Part shown: positions 7,822 to 16,828 of the stretch, one piece after another
How positions within the stretch are numbered: the stretch's first letter is position 1
Layout: the number at the start of each line of letters is the position of its first letter
Assembly (NCBI GenBank): GCA_017558065.1
Contig: JAFYWK010000037.1
Span: forward strand, 1-36,953
Length of the DNA stretch: 36,953 nt
Origin: Paludibacteraceae bacterium
GTDB lineage: Bacteria > Bacteroidota > Bacteroidia > Bacteroidales > Paludibacteraceae
Reading direction: 5' to 3'
Made by a program: the position numbers and the translations under genes
The notes under the pieces: generated by a model
Database searches by the model: none
Seen by the model: only the letters and a program-made list of their open reading frames with translations
Told to the model about the DNA's origin: nothing

Positions 7822-8823
7822 ATGAAGAAATGGATTGCATTGGGATTCGCAATAATAGCAGCAGTTTTGCTGCTATTATTGCCTAATACCCCTAAAAAAC
7901 AATACTATCACCACCAAGGACATATCTTTGGTACCTATTATAATATACGCTACGAAGGCACCGAAGATTTGCACCATGCTATCCAGCAGCGCTTGCAGGC
8001 GTTCGACCATTCGCTGAGCATGTTCAACCCCAACTCCGTGATAAGCCACATCAACCGCAACGATAGCATTCTGACCGACTCGCTCTTCGAAGCCATGTAC
8101 CACGAGGCACACACCATCAGCCAACTATCTGGCGGTGCGTTTGACATCACAGTAGCTCCACTGGTCAATGCGTGGGGATTCGGCATAAAGAGCCAAGAGC
8201 CAAGAACCAAGAGCCAAGACATCAACTTGGATAGTATCAAAGCATTGGTAGGATACAATCATATTCGCTTGAATAATCATCATTTGGAGAAAGACGATGA
8301 GCGTATCACACTGGACGCCAGCGCTATAGCCAAAGGATACGCCTGCGACGTAGTGGCAGATTTGCTGCGAGAGAACGGATGCTATAACCTGCTGGTGGAT
8401 ATTGGCGGCGAAGTAGTACTGCAAGGCGTTAACGACAAAGGCAATGCATGGCGCGTAGGCATCACGCGTCCCACGATAGATGCCACTGGAGCTGAAAAAG
8501 AGTTGCAAGAAGTGATTGCAAGCAACAACCTCTGCATGGCTACATCAGGCAACTATCTGCAATACTACATCGCGAACGGCGAACGCCGTAGCCACACAAT
8601 TGACCCTCGCAGCGGGTACCCCGTGCAACACTCCCTGCTGAGCGCCACCGTCACCGCCAGCACATGTATGCGCGCTGATGCATTGGCTACTGCGTGTATG
8701 GTATTGGGCGAACAAGCAGCATTGGAAATGATCAACAAGACAACAGACGCCGCCTGCTACCTAATCATAGCCGACAGCGACACATTGCGCATTGCCACCT
8801 CACAAAGATGGTATTTTGAATAA
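7822..8823 (+). CDS. apbE: FAD:protein FMN transferase
   Basis: Covalently attaches FMN to threonine residues of target flavoproteins such as NqrB/NqrC and RnfG in the periplasm. A 333-residue protein with an N-terminal hydrophobic anchor or signal (residues 4-20), the GTYYNIRY start of the ApbE domain, the ALDASAIAKGYACD-type flavin/Mg region, VDIGGEV, and HTIDPRSGYPV near the C terminus. The open frame extends upstream to 7702 inside the preceding gene; ATG 7822 gives the signal sequence and is the likely start. Residues about 123-133 (KSQEPRTKSQD) are encoded by a 7-nt repeat and look inserted. Confidence 0.92.
   Translation: MKKWIALGFAIIAAVLLLLLPNTPKKQYYHHQGHIFGTYYNIRYEGTEDLHHAIQQRLQAFDHSLSMFNPNSVISHINRNDSILTDSLFEAMYHEAHTISQLSGGAFDITVAPLVNAWGFGIKSQEPRTKSQDINLDSIKALVGYNHIRLNNHHLEKDDERITLDASAIAKGYACDVVADLLRENGCYNLLVDIGGEVVLQGVNDKGNAWRVGITRPTIDATGAEKELQEVIASNNLCMATSGNYLQYYIANGERRSHTIDPRSGYPVQHSLLSATVTASTCMRADALATACMVLGEQAALEMINKTTDAACYLIIADSDTLRIATSQRWYFE
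8189..8220 (+). repeat. 7-nt tandem repeat inside apbE
   Basis: Units AGAGCCA, AGAGCCA, AGAACCA, AGAGCCA plus a partial AGAC lie in the coding frame right after the conserved WGFG phrase. Four and a half units keep the frame open. The period equals that of the CCGG arrays and the regulator linkers. Confidence 0.85.
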
Positions 8824-8847
8824 AAATACGCTAAAAATTCACTTTTA

Positions 8848-8879
8848 TTTGCATATTTGGAAAAAATATAGTAATTTTG
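8848..8879 (+). promoter_or_regulatory. Bacteroidetes-type promoter for bamD-omega-coaBC
   Basis: TTTG 8848-8851, 20 nt, TAATTTTG 8872-8879. This places the transcription start upstream of ATG 8898 and argues against the TTG at 8877 as a start codon, because that TTG is part of the -7 box. Confidence 0.85.
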
Positions 8880-8897
8880 CAGGCTGAATTTCGTAGT

Positions 8898-9704
8898 ATG
8901 ACAAAAAAGGGCATTTTAATATTGTTTAGTGCGTTGTTACTGACTGCTTGCGGTGAGTATCAACAGTTGTTGAAATCCAGAGATCCTGAGCTGAAATACC
9001 AACAGGCATTGGTGTATTTCAATAACGAGCAATATATCAAAGCACAAACGCTGCTGGACGACGTCACTTCCTATTATCGCGGAACCGACCGTTCGCAAGA
9101 CGTCTTGGCGTATTTGGCCCGTTGCCACATGGGACAAAAAGACTATTCTGCTGCCTCTGAGTACTACCAAGCTTACATCCGCAACTATCCCAAGGGACGA
9201 TACATCATCGAAGCACGCTTTCAAGTAGGACACTGCTATTATTTGGACGCACCCGATGCGCGATTGGACCAAACGGAAACAAAAAAGGGAATAGAGTTCT
9301 TCCAACAGTTTGTAGAGTTATACCCCGAAAGTCCATACGCTGAACAAGCATACAAAGAGATGGGCGAACTGTACGACAAACTGGCAGAAAAAGAATATTT
9401 AAGTGCACGATTGTACTACAATCTGGGTACCTATCTGGGCAACAACTATTTGAGCGCCGAGATTATCGCTAAGAACGCGCTAAAAGACTATCCCACCAAC
9501 CAATATCAAGAGGAATTGAACTGGCTGATCTTGCAATCAAAATACCAGCAGATGTTAAATTCTATTGATACTAAGAAAGAAGATCGAGCACGCGAAACAG
9601 AAGATGAATACTACAACTTCATTACCGAATATCCAGATTCAAAACATCGCAATGCAGCTGAGCGCATCGGTAAAGAAGCAAAAAAAATCACCCACGCACT
9701 TTGA
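8898..9704 (+). CDS. bamD: Outer-membrane assembly lipoprotein BamD
   Basis: Lipoprotein of the BAM complex that folds beta-barrel proteins into the outer membrane. 268 residues with a lipoprotein signal (LLLTAC, Cys at about 18) and successive TPR-like helical pairs: YFNNEQYIKAQTLL, YSAASEYYQAYI, and GIEFFQQFVELYP later on. This is the standard BamD/YfiO arrangement. The start at ATG 8898 follows from the promoter. Linkage to the omega subunit and coaBC downstream is the order I know from other Bacteroidales genomes. Confidence 0.93.
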   Translation: MTKKGILILFSALLLTACGEYQQLLKSRDPELKYQQALVYFNNEQYIKAQTLLDDVTSYYRGTDRSQDVLAYLARCHMGQKDYSAASEYYQAYIRNYPKGRYIIEARFQVGHCYYLDAPDARLDQTETKKGIEFFQQFVELYPESPYAEQAYKEMGELYDKLAEKEYLSARLYYNLGTYLGNNYLSAEIIAKNALKDYPTNQYQEELNWLILQSKYQQMLNSIDTKKEDRARETEDEYYNFITEYPDSKHRNAAERIGKEAKKITHAL

Positions 9705-9724
9705 AATTTTTAACACACTTAGAT

Positions 9725-10060
9725 ATGATTGATTACAAACAAACCAAAGCTCCCAAAACCACTATCACAAGGGACCTCAACGAATTGACCGAAAAAGTAG
9801 GCAATGTGTATGAGACAGTGGCTATCATCGGCAAACGCAGCAACCAAATCAGCGCTGCGCTGAAAAAAGAATTAGACTCCAAACTGCAAGATTTCTCTAT
9901 CCCACAAGACTCTATCGAAGAGACTTTTGAGAACAAAGAGCAAATCGAGATTTCACGCAGTTACGAGCAATTGCCAAAGGCAACACTCATCGCCACACAA
10001 GAGTTTATTGACGATGAACTCATCTATCGCAGTGGCAATAAAGATGAAGTACTGAAATAG
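9725..10060 (+). CDS. rpoZ: RNA polymerase omega subunit (Bacteroidetes Rpb6-like)
   Basis: Small RNA polymerase subunit that helps fold and assemble beta-prime. 111 residues with the phrases NVYETVAIIGKRSNQIS and LPKATLIATQEFIDDE, characteristic of the Bacteroidetes omega/Rpb6 family. A TTG at 9701 overlapping the bamD stop is in frame, but ATG 9725 gives the family's usual MIDYKQT start, so I use it. Stop at 10058-10060 abuts the coaBC start. Confidence 0.9.
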   Translation: MIDYKQTKAPKTTITRDLNELTEKVGNVYETVAIIGKRSNQISAALKKELDSKLQDFSIPQDSIEETFENKEQIEISRSYEQLPKATLIATQEFIDDELIYRSGNKDEVLK

Positions 10061-11269
10061 TTGAGTCTATCTGGCAAACATATTTTAGTGGGAATAAGCG
10101 GCGGCATCGCCGCTTATAAAATACCCGAACTGATTCGCCTGCTGAAAAAAGCAGGCGCAGACGTACAGGTAGTCACCACTAAAAATGCACTGGAGTTTGT
10201 CACCCCTCTCACCCTACAAACCGTCAGCGGGCACAAGGTATATTCGGATGTGTTTGCAGCCATCAACGAGCACAGCACTGAGCACATCTCCCTACCCGAC
10301 TGGGCAGACCTGATGATCATTGCGCCTGCCACTGCCAACGTGCTATGCAAGATGGCAAATGGCATTGCTGACGATGCACTGACCACCACTTTTGCCGCTA
10401 TGCGCAAGCCCGTGGTCATTGCCCCCGCAATGAACACCAACATGTACGAATCTCCTGCCACACAAAAAGCTATCCACCAGTTAGCACAGTGGCAGAACAT
10501 CACTATGCTTGACGCTGCCAGTGGCGAATTGGCATGCGGCACCACAGGCAAAGGACGTATGCAGGAGATTGATGTACTGGTCGCCGCTATAGACTACGCC
10601 CTCACCCCCAAGACCCTCTCTGGCAAACATATACTCATCACAGCGGGTCCTACGCAAGAAGCCATTGACCCTGTGCGCTACATCAGCAATGCCTCTACAG
10701 GCAAAATGGGCTACGCACTCGTGCGCGCGTGCTTGAATAGAGGTGCAGAAGTCACCTTGGTGAGCGGCCCTACCCATTTATCGCTGAAGGCATGGCAAGC
10801 ATTCTGCCCCCTGCATATAAAGAATATTGTATCAAGCGCAGAGATGTGCGAAGCCACCACAACCATATTCCCACAAACAGATATGGCAATCTTATGCGCC
10901 GCAGTAGCAGACTTCACTCCGCGCACAACTGCGGACAAGAAAATCAAGAAGCAGCCCGGCACGACCGACATGAGTATCCAGCTCATCACCACCACAGATA
11001 TTGCTGCCACATTAGGAAAAAACAAAACACCCAATCAGACACTGGTTGGTTTCGCCCTCGAGACACACGACGAACTGGCTAATGCCGAACGAAAATTACA
11101 ATCCAAGAACCTTGACATGATTGTGCTTAATTCACTGCAAGACGCAGGTGCTGGTTTTGGCGTGGATACCAACAAAGTGACTTTCCTCTACAAAGATGGC
11201 ACAAAAAAACACCTCCCACTTCTTTCGAAGCAGGAGGTTGCTGATGCTATTATTGATCAAATCTATTAG
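10061..11269 (+). CDS. coaBC: Bifunctional CoaBC (Dfp): PPC synthetase/decarboxylase
   Basis: Makes 4'-phosphopantetheine for coenzyme A: the CoaB half adds cysteine to phosphopantothenate and the FMN-dependent CoaC half decarboxylates the product. 402 residues. The N-terminal flavin domain has GISGGIAAYK, PAMNTNMYESPATQ and the cysteine-containing SGELACGTTGKGRM. The C-terminal domain has ITAGPTQEAIDPVRYISN, SGKMGYAL-type phrase and AAVADFTP. No ATG is available near the N terminus; TTG 10061, directly after the previous stop, gives the expected start LSGKHILVGISGG. The stop codon overlaps that of the convergent downstream gene. Confidence 0.95.
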   Translation: MSLSGKHILVGISGGIAAYKIPELIRLLKKAGADVQVVTTKNALEFVTPLTLQTVSGHKVYSDVFAAINEHSTEHISLPDWADLMIIAPATANVLCKMANGIADDALTTTFAAMRKPVVIAPAMNTNMYESPATQKAIHQLAQWQNITMLDAASGELACGTTGKGRMQEIDVLVAAIDYALTPKTLSGKHILITAGPTQEAIDPVRYISNASTGKMGYALVRACLNRGAEVTLVSGPTHLSLKAWQAFCPLHIKNIVSSAEMCEATTTIFPQTDMAILCAAVADFTPRTTADKKIKKQPGTTDMSIQLITTTDIAATLGKNKTPNQTLVGFALETHDELANAERKLQSKNLDMIVLNSLQDAGAGFGVDTNKVTFLYKDGTKKHLPLLSKQEVADAIIDQIY

Positions 11270-11664
11270 CCTTTCAACTTATCCAAGAGACTGCCCAACA
11301 GAGACTTATCCTCTGCTTTCTCACCCTCATTGGCAACAACAGTTGCTTCATCATCAGCCGTTTCAGGAGTCCACTCTTTACGCTCCTCTATCTCGCCCAA
11401 TTGACCTTGCACAAACGCAATAACGTCATTCAAGCCCTCTGTGAAATGCGCAAAATCCTCTTTATACAAGAACACTTTGTGCTTTTCAAATTGAGGAAAT
11501 TCATCTTCAGCTCCCTGCTTGCGTTTGCTCTCAGTGATACACAAATACAAATCTTCGTTACGAGCCTTCTTCACATCCAGATAATAAATACGTTTACCCG
11601 CCTTGATTGAACGCGAATACACGATCTCTGGTTCATTCTTCATTTCGTGTCTACGATTTTCCAT
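11266..11664 (-). CDS. PUR-alpha-like nucleic-acid-binding protein (DUF3276)
   Basis: A 132-residue protein of the DUF3276 family, bacterial relatives of eukaryotic PUR-alpha that bind single-stranded DNA/RNA through a PUR fold. The domain is seen in IVYSRSIKAGKRIYYLDVKKA and LYLCITESKR with FEKHKVFLYKEDF. The acidic C-terminal tail (after residue 95) is low-complexity. Start ATG 11664, or ATG 11643 eight residues later; the first is retained because the Bacteroidetes promoter lies about 35 nt upstream. Convergent with coaBC with overlapping stop codons. Confidence 0.85.
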   Translation of the reverse strand: MENRRHEMKNEPEIVYSRSIKAGKRIYYLDVKKARNEDLYLCITESKRKQGAEDEFPQFEKHKVFLYKEDFAHFTEGLNDVIAFVQGQLGEIEERKEWTPETADDEATVVANEGEKAEDKSLLGSLLDKLKG

Positions 11665-11698
11665 ACAGTTGTTTTGATAAAGTTAAAATAATACGCTG

Positions 11699-11730
11699 CA
11701 AAGTTACAAAAAACTATTGACGTGTGCAAT
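11699..11730 (-). promoter_or_regulatory. Bacteroidetes-type promoter for the DUF3276 gene
   Basis: Read on the minus strand: -7 box TAACTTTG (11706-11699) and, 20 nt upstream, ATTG (11730-11727), one mismatch from TTTG. Confidence 0.7.
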
Positions 11731-11776
11731 ACTTTAGTGTGAAAAAAGTACATATTGAAAAATAAATCTTATTTTT

Positions 11777-11808
11777 CTTGTGTATTTAATAGATTTTTCG
11801 TACCTTTG
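11777..11808 (+). promoter_or_regulatory. Bacteroidetes-type promoter for nusB
   Basis: TACCTTTG 11801-11808 with CTTG at 11777-11780 (one mismatch to TTTG) at the usual 20-nt spacing. It is divergent from the DUF3276 promoter in the same 188-bp gap. Confidence 0.75.
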
Positions 11809-11852
11809 CACTATATTTTGAATAGAAGTGTATTTTCTAAAAAAAATTAGCA

Positions 11853-12800
11853 ATGATAAATCGTACATTAGTTAGAACCAAAATTATTCAAACGCTATTT
11901 GCGTATTTCAAGAAGGAAGAACAATCACCTATGTCTGCCCGCAAGGAGCTGATCAATAGTTTTTCCAACACGTATAGTCTGTACATGATGTTGTTGGCTT
12001 TTGCAGACGAACTGACCACATACGCCGATCAGCAAATAGAGGCAAACAAAGCCCGTGCAGCAGTCATACACCAAGAATACGTACCTAACAGAAACTTCGT
12101 AAACAACCGCATTGCTCAGCAGTTGTTTAACAACCGCCGCTTGCGCACCTATATTGAGGACCAACACCTGAGATGGGACACAGGTATGAATGCCGTAGAA
12201 TCCATCTACAAGCAACTGGTACAAGCGCCTTTTTACACGGAATATATGCAATTGGAACAACCTACCTATGAGGATGACAAACGCATATGGCGAAAAATCT
12301 ATAGCACTCTTATGCTTGAGAACGAAGCATTGGATTCTGCATTAGAGGATTTGGAAATCGCACTGGACTTTCAAGGATGGACCACCGAAGTAGATCTTGT
12401 CATTACCTATATCGACAAGACCATCAAGCGCTTTACCGAGCAACAAGGCGACAATCAAACCCTGTTGGAGATGTTTAATTCAGAGGAAGAATTAACCTTT
12501 GCCAAAGAACTTCTCAGATTAACCATTGAGCATGCAGACGAGCACAAGCAGCTGATTGCCAGTGCACTTCACAACTGGGAAGCAGAGCGCGTGGCTTATA
12601 TGGATTACATTATCCTCATCACTGCCATCACAGAAATATCGTATTTCAACGACATTGCACTCGAGATATCTATGAACGAATACATTGAACTGGCCAAAGA
12701 GTTTTCGGGCGAAAAGAGCTATATCTTCATCAATGGTATTCTGAATAAAATTGTGATGGATCTTAAACGCGAAAACAAGATTTTCAAATCTGTTCGATAA
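11853..12800 (+). CDS. nusB: Transcription antitermination factor NusB (long form)
   Basis: RNA-binding antitermination factor acting with NusE in rRNA transcription. 315 residues, about twice the enterobacterial length, which is normal for Bacteroidales. N terminus INRTLVRTKIIQTLFAY matches the family start. The NusB domain proper is mainly in the last 130 residues, with AYMDYIILITAITEISYF and NEYIELAKEFSGEKSYIFINGILNKI. Co-directional yajC follows after a 36-nt gap. Confidence 0.93.
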   Translation: MINRTLVRTKIIQTLFAYFKKEEQSPMSARKELINSFSNTYSLYMMLLAFADELTTYADQQIEANKARAAVIHQEYVPNRNFVNNRIAQQLFNNRRLRTYIEDQHLRWDTGMNAVESIYKQLVQAPFYTEYMQLEQPTYEDDKRIWRKIYSTLMLENEALDSALEDLEIALDFQGWTTEVDLVITYIDKTIKRFTEQQGDNQTLLEMFNSEEELTFAKELLRLTIEHADEHKQLIASALHNWEAERVAYMDYIILITAITEISYFNDIALEISMNEYIELAKEFSGEKSYIFINGILNKIVMDLKRENKIFKSVR

Positions 12801-12836
12801 GACTTATAATACTTAACAAATAAAAAACTAAACATT

Positions 12837-13178
12837 ATGTTACAATTCATTTTTTTACAAGCTGCAACAGCTGCAGAAGGTGCGCCACAACAAAGTAGTT
12901 GGTCATTTTGGGTGATGATGATCTTGATTTTTGTAGTATTCTATTTCTTCATGATTCGTCCACAACAAAAGAAGCAAAAAGAACTGCAAAAACAACGCGA
13001 AGCGCTCAAGAAAGGTGACAAAGTGATCACTGCTGGTGGTATCTATGGCATTATTAAAGAGGTACAAGAGACCACTTTCTTGATTGAAGTATCTAAAGAC
13101 ACTACCTTGAAAGTAGATAAGGGTAGCGTATATGTATCTGCAGAAGAGGCACAACAAGCTCCTAAAGAAGAGAAATAA
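12837..13178 (+). CDS. yajC: Preprotein translocase accessory subunit YajC
   Basis: Single-span membrane protein associated with SecDF-YidC. 113 residues: N-terminal segment, a membrane helix (about 22-42, with FWVMMILIFVVFYFFMIRPQQKK), then the basic QKKQKELQKQREALKKGDKVITAGGIYG stretch and a small beta domain. These are the hallmarks of YajC. The nusB-yajC-YbbR order matches other Bacteroidales as I know them. Confidence 0.95.
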   Translation: MLQFIFLQAATAAEGAPQQSSWSFWVMMILIFVVFYFFMIRPQQKKQKELQKQREALKKGDKVITAGGIYGIIKEVQETTFLIEVSKDTTLKVDKGSVYVSAEEAQQAPKEEK

Positions 13179-13228
13179 TCCTACTTCATTGATGCAAATC
13201 ATACTAAATTAGCTATTGCGCAAGAGGT

Positions 13229-14203
13229 ATGCGATTGGATATCAACAAGATAAAGCAAGCCACCAACAAGACTTGGATGTGGATGTTGCAGCGAGATGCA
13301 CTCATCTACTTTCTGTTTGTGGGATTAGCCACATTGTTTTGGTGGGGGCGGGCTATGAGTTCACAACGTGAAATCGACATGAGATTACCAATCACATACA
13401 TTGACCTGCCCGCACAAGTTGTATTTGATAATCCATTGCCTACGCATTTGAAAATCACACTTCGCGACAATGGTCGTATCCTTCGACAAATACAGCACAC
13501 CAAACCTAATTTAGTCATTAGCATTGATAACAAACTGGAAAAAACAGATGGTAAGCTGCAATTATCTACCGAATTGCTCCGTCAGAAAGTACAAGATATC
13601 TTGCCTGGTTCTACGACAATTCAACAAATCAACCCCGAAGATATTACCGCAGATTATCATATTGAATCCACAAAAACGGTTCCTATCCACCTGCGTGCTG
13701 ATTGGCGGTTAGAGAATCAATATCAGCTATCCAACCCGCCCGTTTTATCTCCTTGTGTAGTAGATATATACGGCAAGGAAGAGGTGATTGCCACCATTGA
13801 TTCTATCGCGACGGATAGTATTTTTGTGGACCAATTGCACGACATCGTTACGAAGGATGTGGCACTCCTGCTTCCTACAGGAGTGCGTGCATCGTTCAGC
13901 ACGACAACCGTTGTCTGGAAGGCAGAACAATTCACCGAAAAATCATTCGACCTTCCTATCCTCGTAGAAGGACTGCCCTACGGCGAGACCATGCATCTCT
14001 TCCCCAAAATGACTACCGTGACAATACGTGTAGGCATTTCGCATTTTGCTGAAGTCAAGGCAGCTGACCTACGTGCAGTGTGCCATTATCCTAATCATGA
14101 ACAGAGCACATTGCCAGTAGAAATCAAGACTACTAATCCTCATATCACACAAGTGCGTTCCAGCATACGTGAGGTAGAATATATCATCGAACGACAATTA
14201 TGA
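13229..14203 (+). CDS. YbbR-domain membrane-anchored protein
   Basis: 324 residues with an N-terminal basic segment, one membrane helix (about 28-45) and extracytoplasmic YbbR-like beta domains, e.g. LPITYIDLPAQVVFDNPLPTHLKITLRD and KSFDLPILVEGLP. YbbR proteins in Firmicutes (CdaR) modulate a diadenylate cyclase; the role in Bacteroidales is not established. Its stop overlaps the start of the next gene by 4 nt. In many Bacteroidales the following gene is coaE; here an aminotransferase takes that place. Confidence 0.85.
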   Translation: MRLDINKIKQATNKTWMWMLQRDALIYFLFVGLATLFWWGRAMSSQREIDMRLPITYIDLPAQVVFDNPLPTHLKITLRDNGRILRQIQHTKPNLVISIDNKLEKTDGKLQLSTELLRQKVQDILPGSTTIQQINPEDITADYHIESTKTVPIHLRADWRLENQYQLSNPPVLSPCVVDIYGKEEVIATIDSIATDSIFVDQLHDIVTKDVALLLPTGVRASFSTTTVVWKAEQFTEKSFDLPILVEGLPYGETMHLFPKMTTVTIRVGISHFAEVKAADLRAVCHYPNHEQSTLPVEIKTTNPHITQVRSSIREVEYIIERQL

Positions 14204-15339
14204 AAAAAATCCAAATGGTAGATCTGCAAACGCAGTACCAACACATCAAAGAAGATATTGACCGCGGTATTCAAGCGGTTATAGACTCCACAGCATTCAT
14301 CAAAGGTCCTGTTGTCAAAACATTTCAAGAAAACTTAGAAGCATATACGGGTTCCAAGCATGTTATTCCTGTTGGCAACGGTACAGATGCTTTGCAGATT
14401 GCTCTCATGGCACTTGGGCTACAACCTGGCGATGAGGTCATTACTCCTACATTCACTTTTATTGCTACAGCGGAAGTGGTAGCTCTGCTGGGACTGACAC
14501 CTGTGGTGGTAGATGTGGATTGGGATACAATGAACATCTCCGTAGATGCCATCCGCAAAGCCATTACTCCACGCACCAAAGTGATTGTGCCAGTACACTT
14601 GTTTGGTCAGTGCGCCGATATGGACGCCATTATGGACATCGCACACCAACATAATCTATACGTGGTAGAGGACTCCTGCCAAGCTATTGGCGCTAAATAC
14701 ACCCACGCTGACGGCAGTGTGCGTCAGGCCTCTACTATCGGACATATCGGTTGTACCAGTTTCTTCCCTTCGAAGAACTTAGGTTGCTACGGAGACGGTG
14801 GTGCCATTTTCACCAACGATGACGCACTGGCAGATAAGATGCGCGCTATTGCCAATCATGGTATGGTCATCCGCTACCACCACGACCAGATAGGTGTCAA
14901 TTCGCGATTGGATAGTATTCAAGCGGCCGTATTGGATGCCAAGTTACCTCATCTGGATGAGTATATTGCCTCTCGCCAACGTGCTGCTGCCTACTACGAT
15001 AATGCATTCGCTAATCATCCTAATATGCTTATCCCCGCACGCGCCGCACAATCCACCCACGTTTTCCATCAATACACCCTACGCTTGGTGAATGTGAATC
15101 GTGATGCACTGCGAGACGCATTAGCAGAACAGGGTATTCCGTCTATGATATACTACCCTATCCCGCTGCATATGCAAAAGGCATATCAAGACCCACGATA
15201 CCAGGAGGGCGACTTCCCTGTAGCGGAGAAATTGGCTGCATGCGTATTGTCATTGCCTATGCATACCGAACTGGATGATGAGCAATTGGCATACATCACA
15301 CAGAATGTGCTGACTGCAATAGAACATTGTAAGTTGTAA
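14200..15339 (+). CDS. DegT/DnrJ/EryC1/StrS-type sugar aminotransferase
   Basis: PLP-dependent aminotransferase of the family that makes amino sugars for surface polysaccharides. 379 residues. The PLP-binding lysine is K192 in FFPSKNLGCYGDGGA; D158 in VVEDSCQAIGA and GNGTDALQIAL (59-69) are the usual cofactor contacts. Phrases such as MVDLQTQYQHIKEDI and HVFHQYTLRL place it close to WbpE-like enzymes, which aminate UDP-3-keto sugars, but the substrate is inferred only. It is translationally coupled to the YbbR gene and followed by rpoN, with no other polysaccharide genes adjacent. Confidence 0.9.
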   Translation: MKKIQMVDLQTQYQHIKEDIDRGIQAVIDSTAFIKGPVVKTFQENLEAYTGSKHVIPVGNGTDALQIALMALGLQPGDEVITPTFTFIATAEVVALLGLTPVVVDVDWDTMNISVDAIRKAITPRTKVIVPVHLFGQCADMDAIMDIAHQHNLYVVEDSCQAIGAKYTHADGSVRQASTIGHIGCTSFFPSKNLGCYGDGGAIFTNDDALADKMRAIANHGMVIRYHHDQIGVNSRLDSIQAAVLDAKLPHLDEYIASRQRAAAYYDNAFANHPNMLIPARAAQSTHVFHQYTLRLVNVNRDALRDALAEQGIPSMIYYPIPLHMQKAYQDPRYQEGDFPVAEKLAACVLSLPMHTELDDEQLAYITQNVLTAIEHCKL

Positions 15340-15359
15340 ATAGTCTAATCGTTAACAAT

Positions 15360-16823
15360 ATGGCTACTTCACTCACACTGACCCAACAACAGAAGCTTCA
15401 GACCAAGCTCTCACCTGCACAAATTCAGGTGATGCGCATGCTGGAGTTGCCTGCGTGTGAGTTACAGGCACGTATCAATGAAGAATTGCAAGAAAATCCA
15501 GCATTGGAAGAAGGGGTAGATAAGGCACAAGAGCTTGATTACCAAGAGCAAGACTCTATGGATGATGATTATCAAAACCCACTGCAAAACGATGACTTCA
15601 ATTACGATGACTACGTGCAAGATGATGATATCAGTGAGCGCTCCTACAACAATCGCTCACAAGAGAGTATGCGCGAGGACATTCCATTCTCAGTGGGAAT
15701 GAGTTTTGGCGAATACCTCAAATCGCAAATCTATCTTACCAAGATGGATAAGCCTGATAGACACATCGCTAAGTTTGTAGTAGGCAATATAGACGAGAAC
15801 GGCTACTTACGCCGCACCGCAGAGGAACTAGTGGATGACCTCAGTTTTCGCGAAGGCATTACTGTGACCGATGAGAAAATGCAAGAGATCATCGACCAAA
15901 TACAGCAGTTTGATCCACCGGGCGTAGCGGCATACGATTTGCAGGATTGTTTGTTGATTCAATTACAACAGAAGGAGCAAACACCTAATGTCATATTAGC
16001 CACCACTATTATCTCGCGCTACTTTGATATCTTCTCGCGAAAACAGTACAACAAGGTTATGCAACGCTTGGATATCACGGAACAGCAATTGAAGATGGCT
16101 GTTTCCGAGATTACTCGTCTGAATCCTCGTCCAGGTAATAGTTGGCTGGGAACAGTGTATGACCGCAACCAGTCGATTGTTGTACCCGACTTCATCGTAG
16201 AAGAAGAGAATGACGAACTGATCGTGTCGCTCAATCAAGGCGATATTCCACCACTGCACGTATCTGCCGAGTATAGCGAGATGCTCAATTTGTATTCTGG
16301 GGAAGATAAGCAAAAGCCATCTAATCGAGAGGCAGCACGATTTGTGAAGAGCAAGATTGATGATGCCAAGTGGTTTATTGATGCCCTTCGCCAACGCAAT
16401 GAGACACTCATGCAAACCATGAGCGCCATCGTAGCCTACCAACGCGAGTTTTTCTTGCAAGGCGATAGCACCTATCTCAGACCTATGGTTCTCAAGGACA
16501 TAGCCGACAGGACTGGGCACGATGTCTCTACCATATCGCGCGTATGCAGCAATAAATATGTGCAAACGCAATTCGGCATCTTTGCGCTCAAATACTTCTT
16601 CTCCGAAGCTATTCTCAAGAAAGATGGCGAAGAGATTTCCACACGCGAGATCAAACAAAAAGTACGCGAACTCATTGATAATGAAGACAAATCTCATCCT
16701 ATCACAGATGATGACTTGGTAGAGATGCTGCATCAAAGTGGCTATGCAATCGCTCGTCGAACAGTAGCCAAATATCGCGAACAATTAGGTATTCCTGTGG
16801 CTCGATTGCGTCACCAAATATAA
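15360..16823 (+). CDS. rpoN: RNA polymerase sigma-54 factor
   Basis: Alternative sigma factor requiring AAA+ activators. 487 residues. Region I is Gln/Leu-rich (LTQQQKLQTKLSPAQIQVMRMLELP, ELQENPALEE), followed by an acidic region II. The core-binding and DNA-binding region III holds DISTISRVCSNKY-type HTH (DRTGHDVSTISRVCSNKYVQT) and the C-terminal RpoN box ARRTVAKYREQLGIP. Complete and normal in length. The sigma-54 activator at 2606-4006 is a plausible client. Confidence 0.97.
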   Translation: MATSLTLTQQQKLQTKLSPAQIQVMRMLELPACELQARINEELQENPALEEGVDKAQELDYQEQDSMDDDYQNPLQNDDFNYDDYVQDDDISERSYNNRSQESMREDIPFSVGMSFGEYLKSQIYLTKMDKPDRHIAKFVVGNIDENGYLRRTAEELVDDLSFREGITVTDEKMQEIIDQIQQFDPPGVAAYDLQDCLLIQLQQKEQTPNVILATTIISRYFDIFSRKQYNKVMQRLDITEQQLKMAVSEITRLNPRPGNSWLGTVYDRNQSIVVPDFIVEEENDELIVSLNQGDIPPLHVSAEYSEMLNLYSGEDKQKPSNREAARFVKSKIDDAKWFIDALRQRNETLMQTMSAIVAYQREFFLQGDSTYLRPMVLKDIADRTGHDVSTISRVCSNKYVQTQFGIFALKYFFSEAILKKDGEEISTREIKQKVRELIDNEDKSHPITDDDLVEMLHQSGYAIARRTVAKYREQLGIPVARLRHQI

Positions 16824-16828
16824 GGTAT

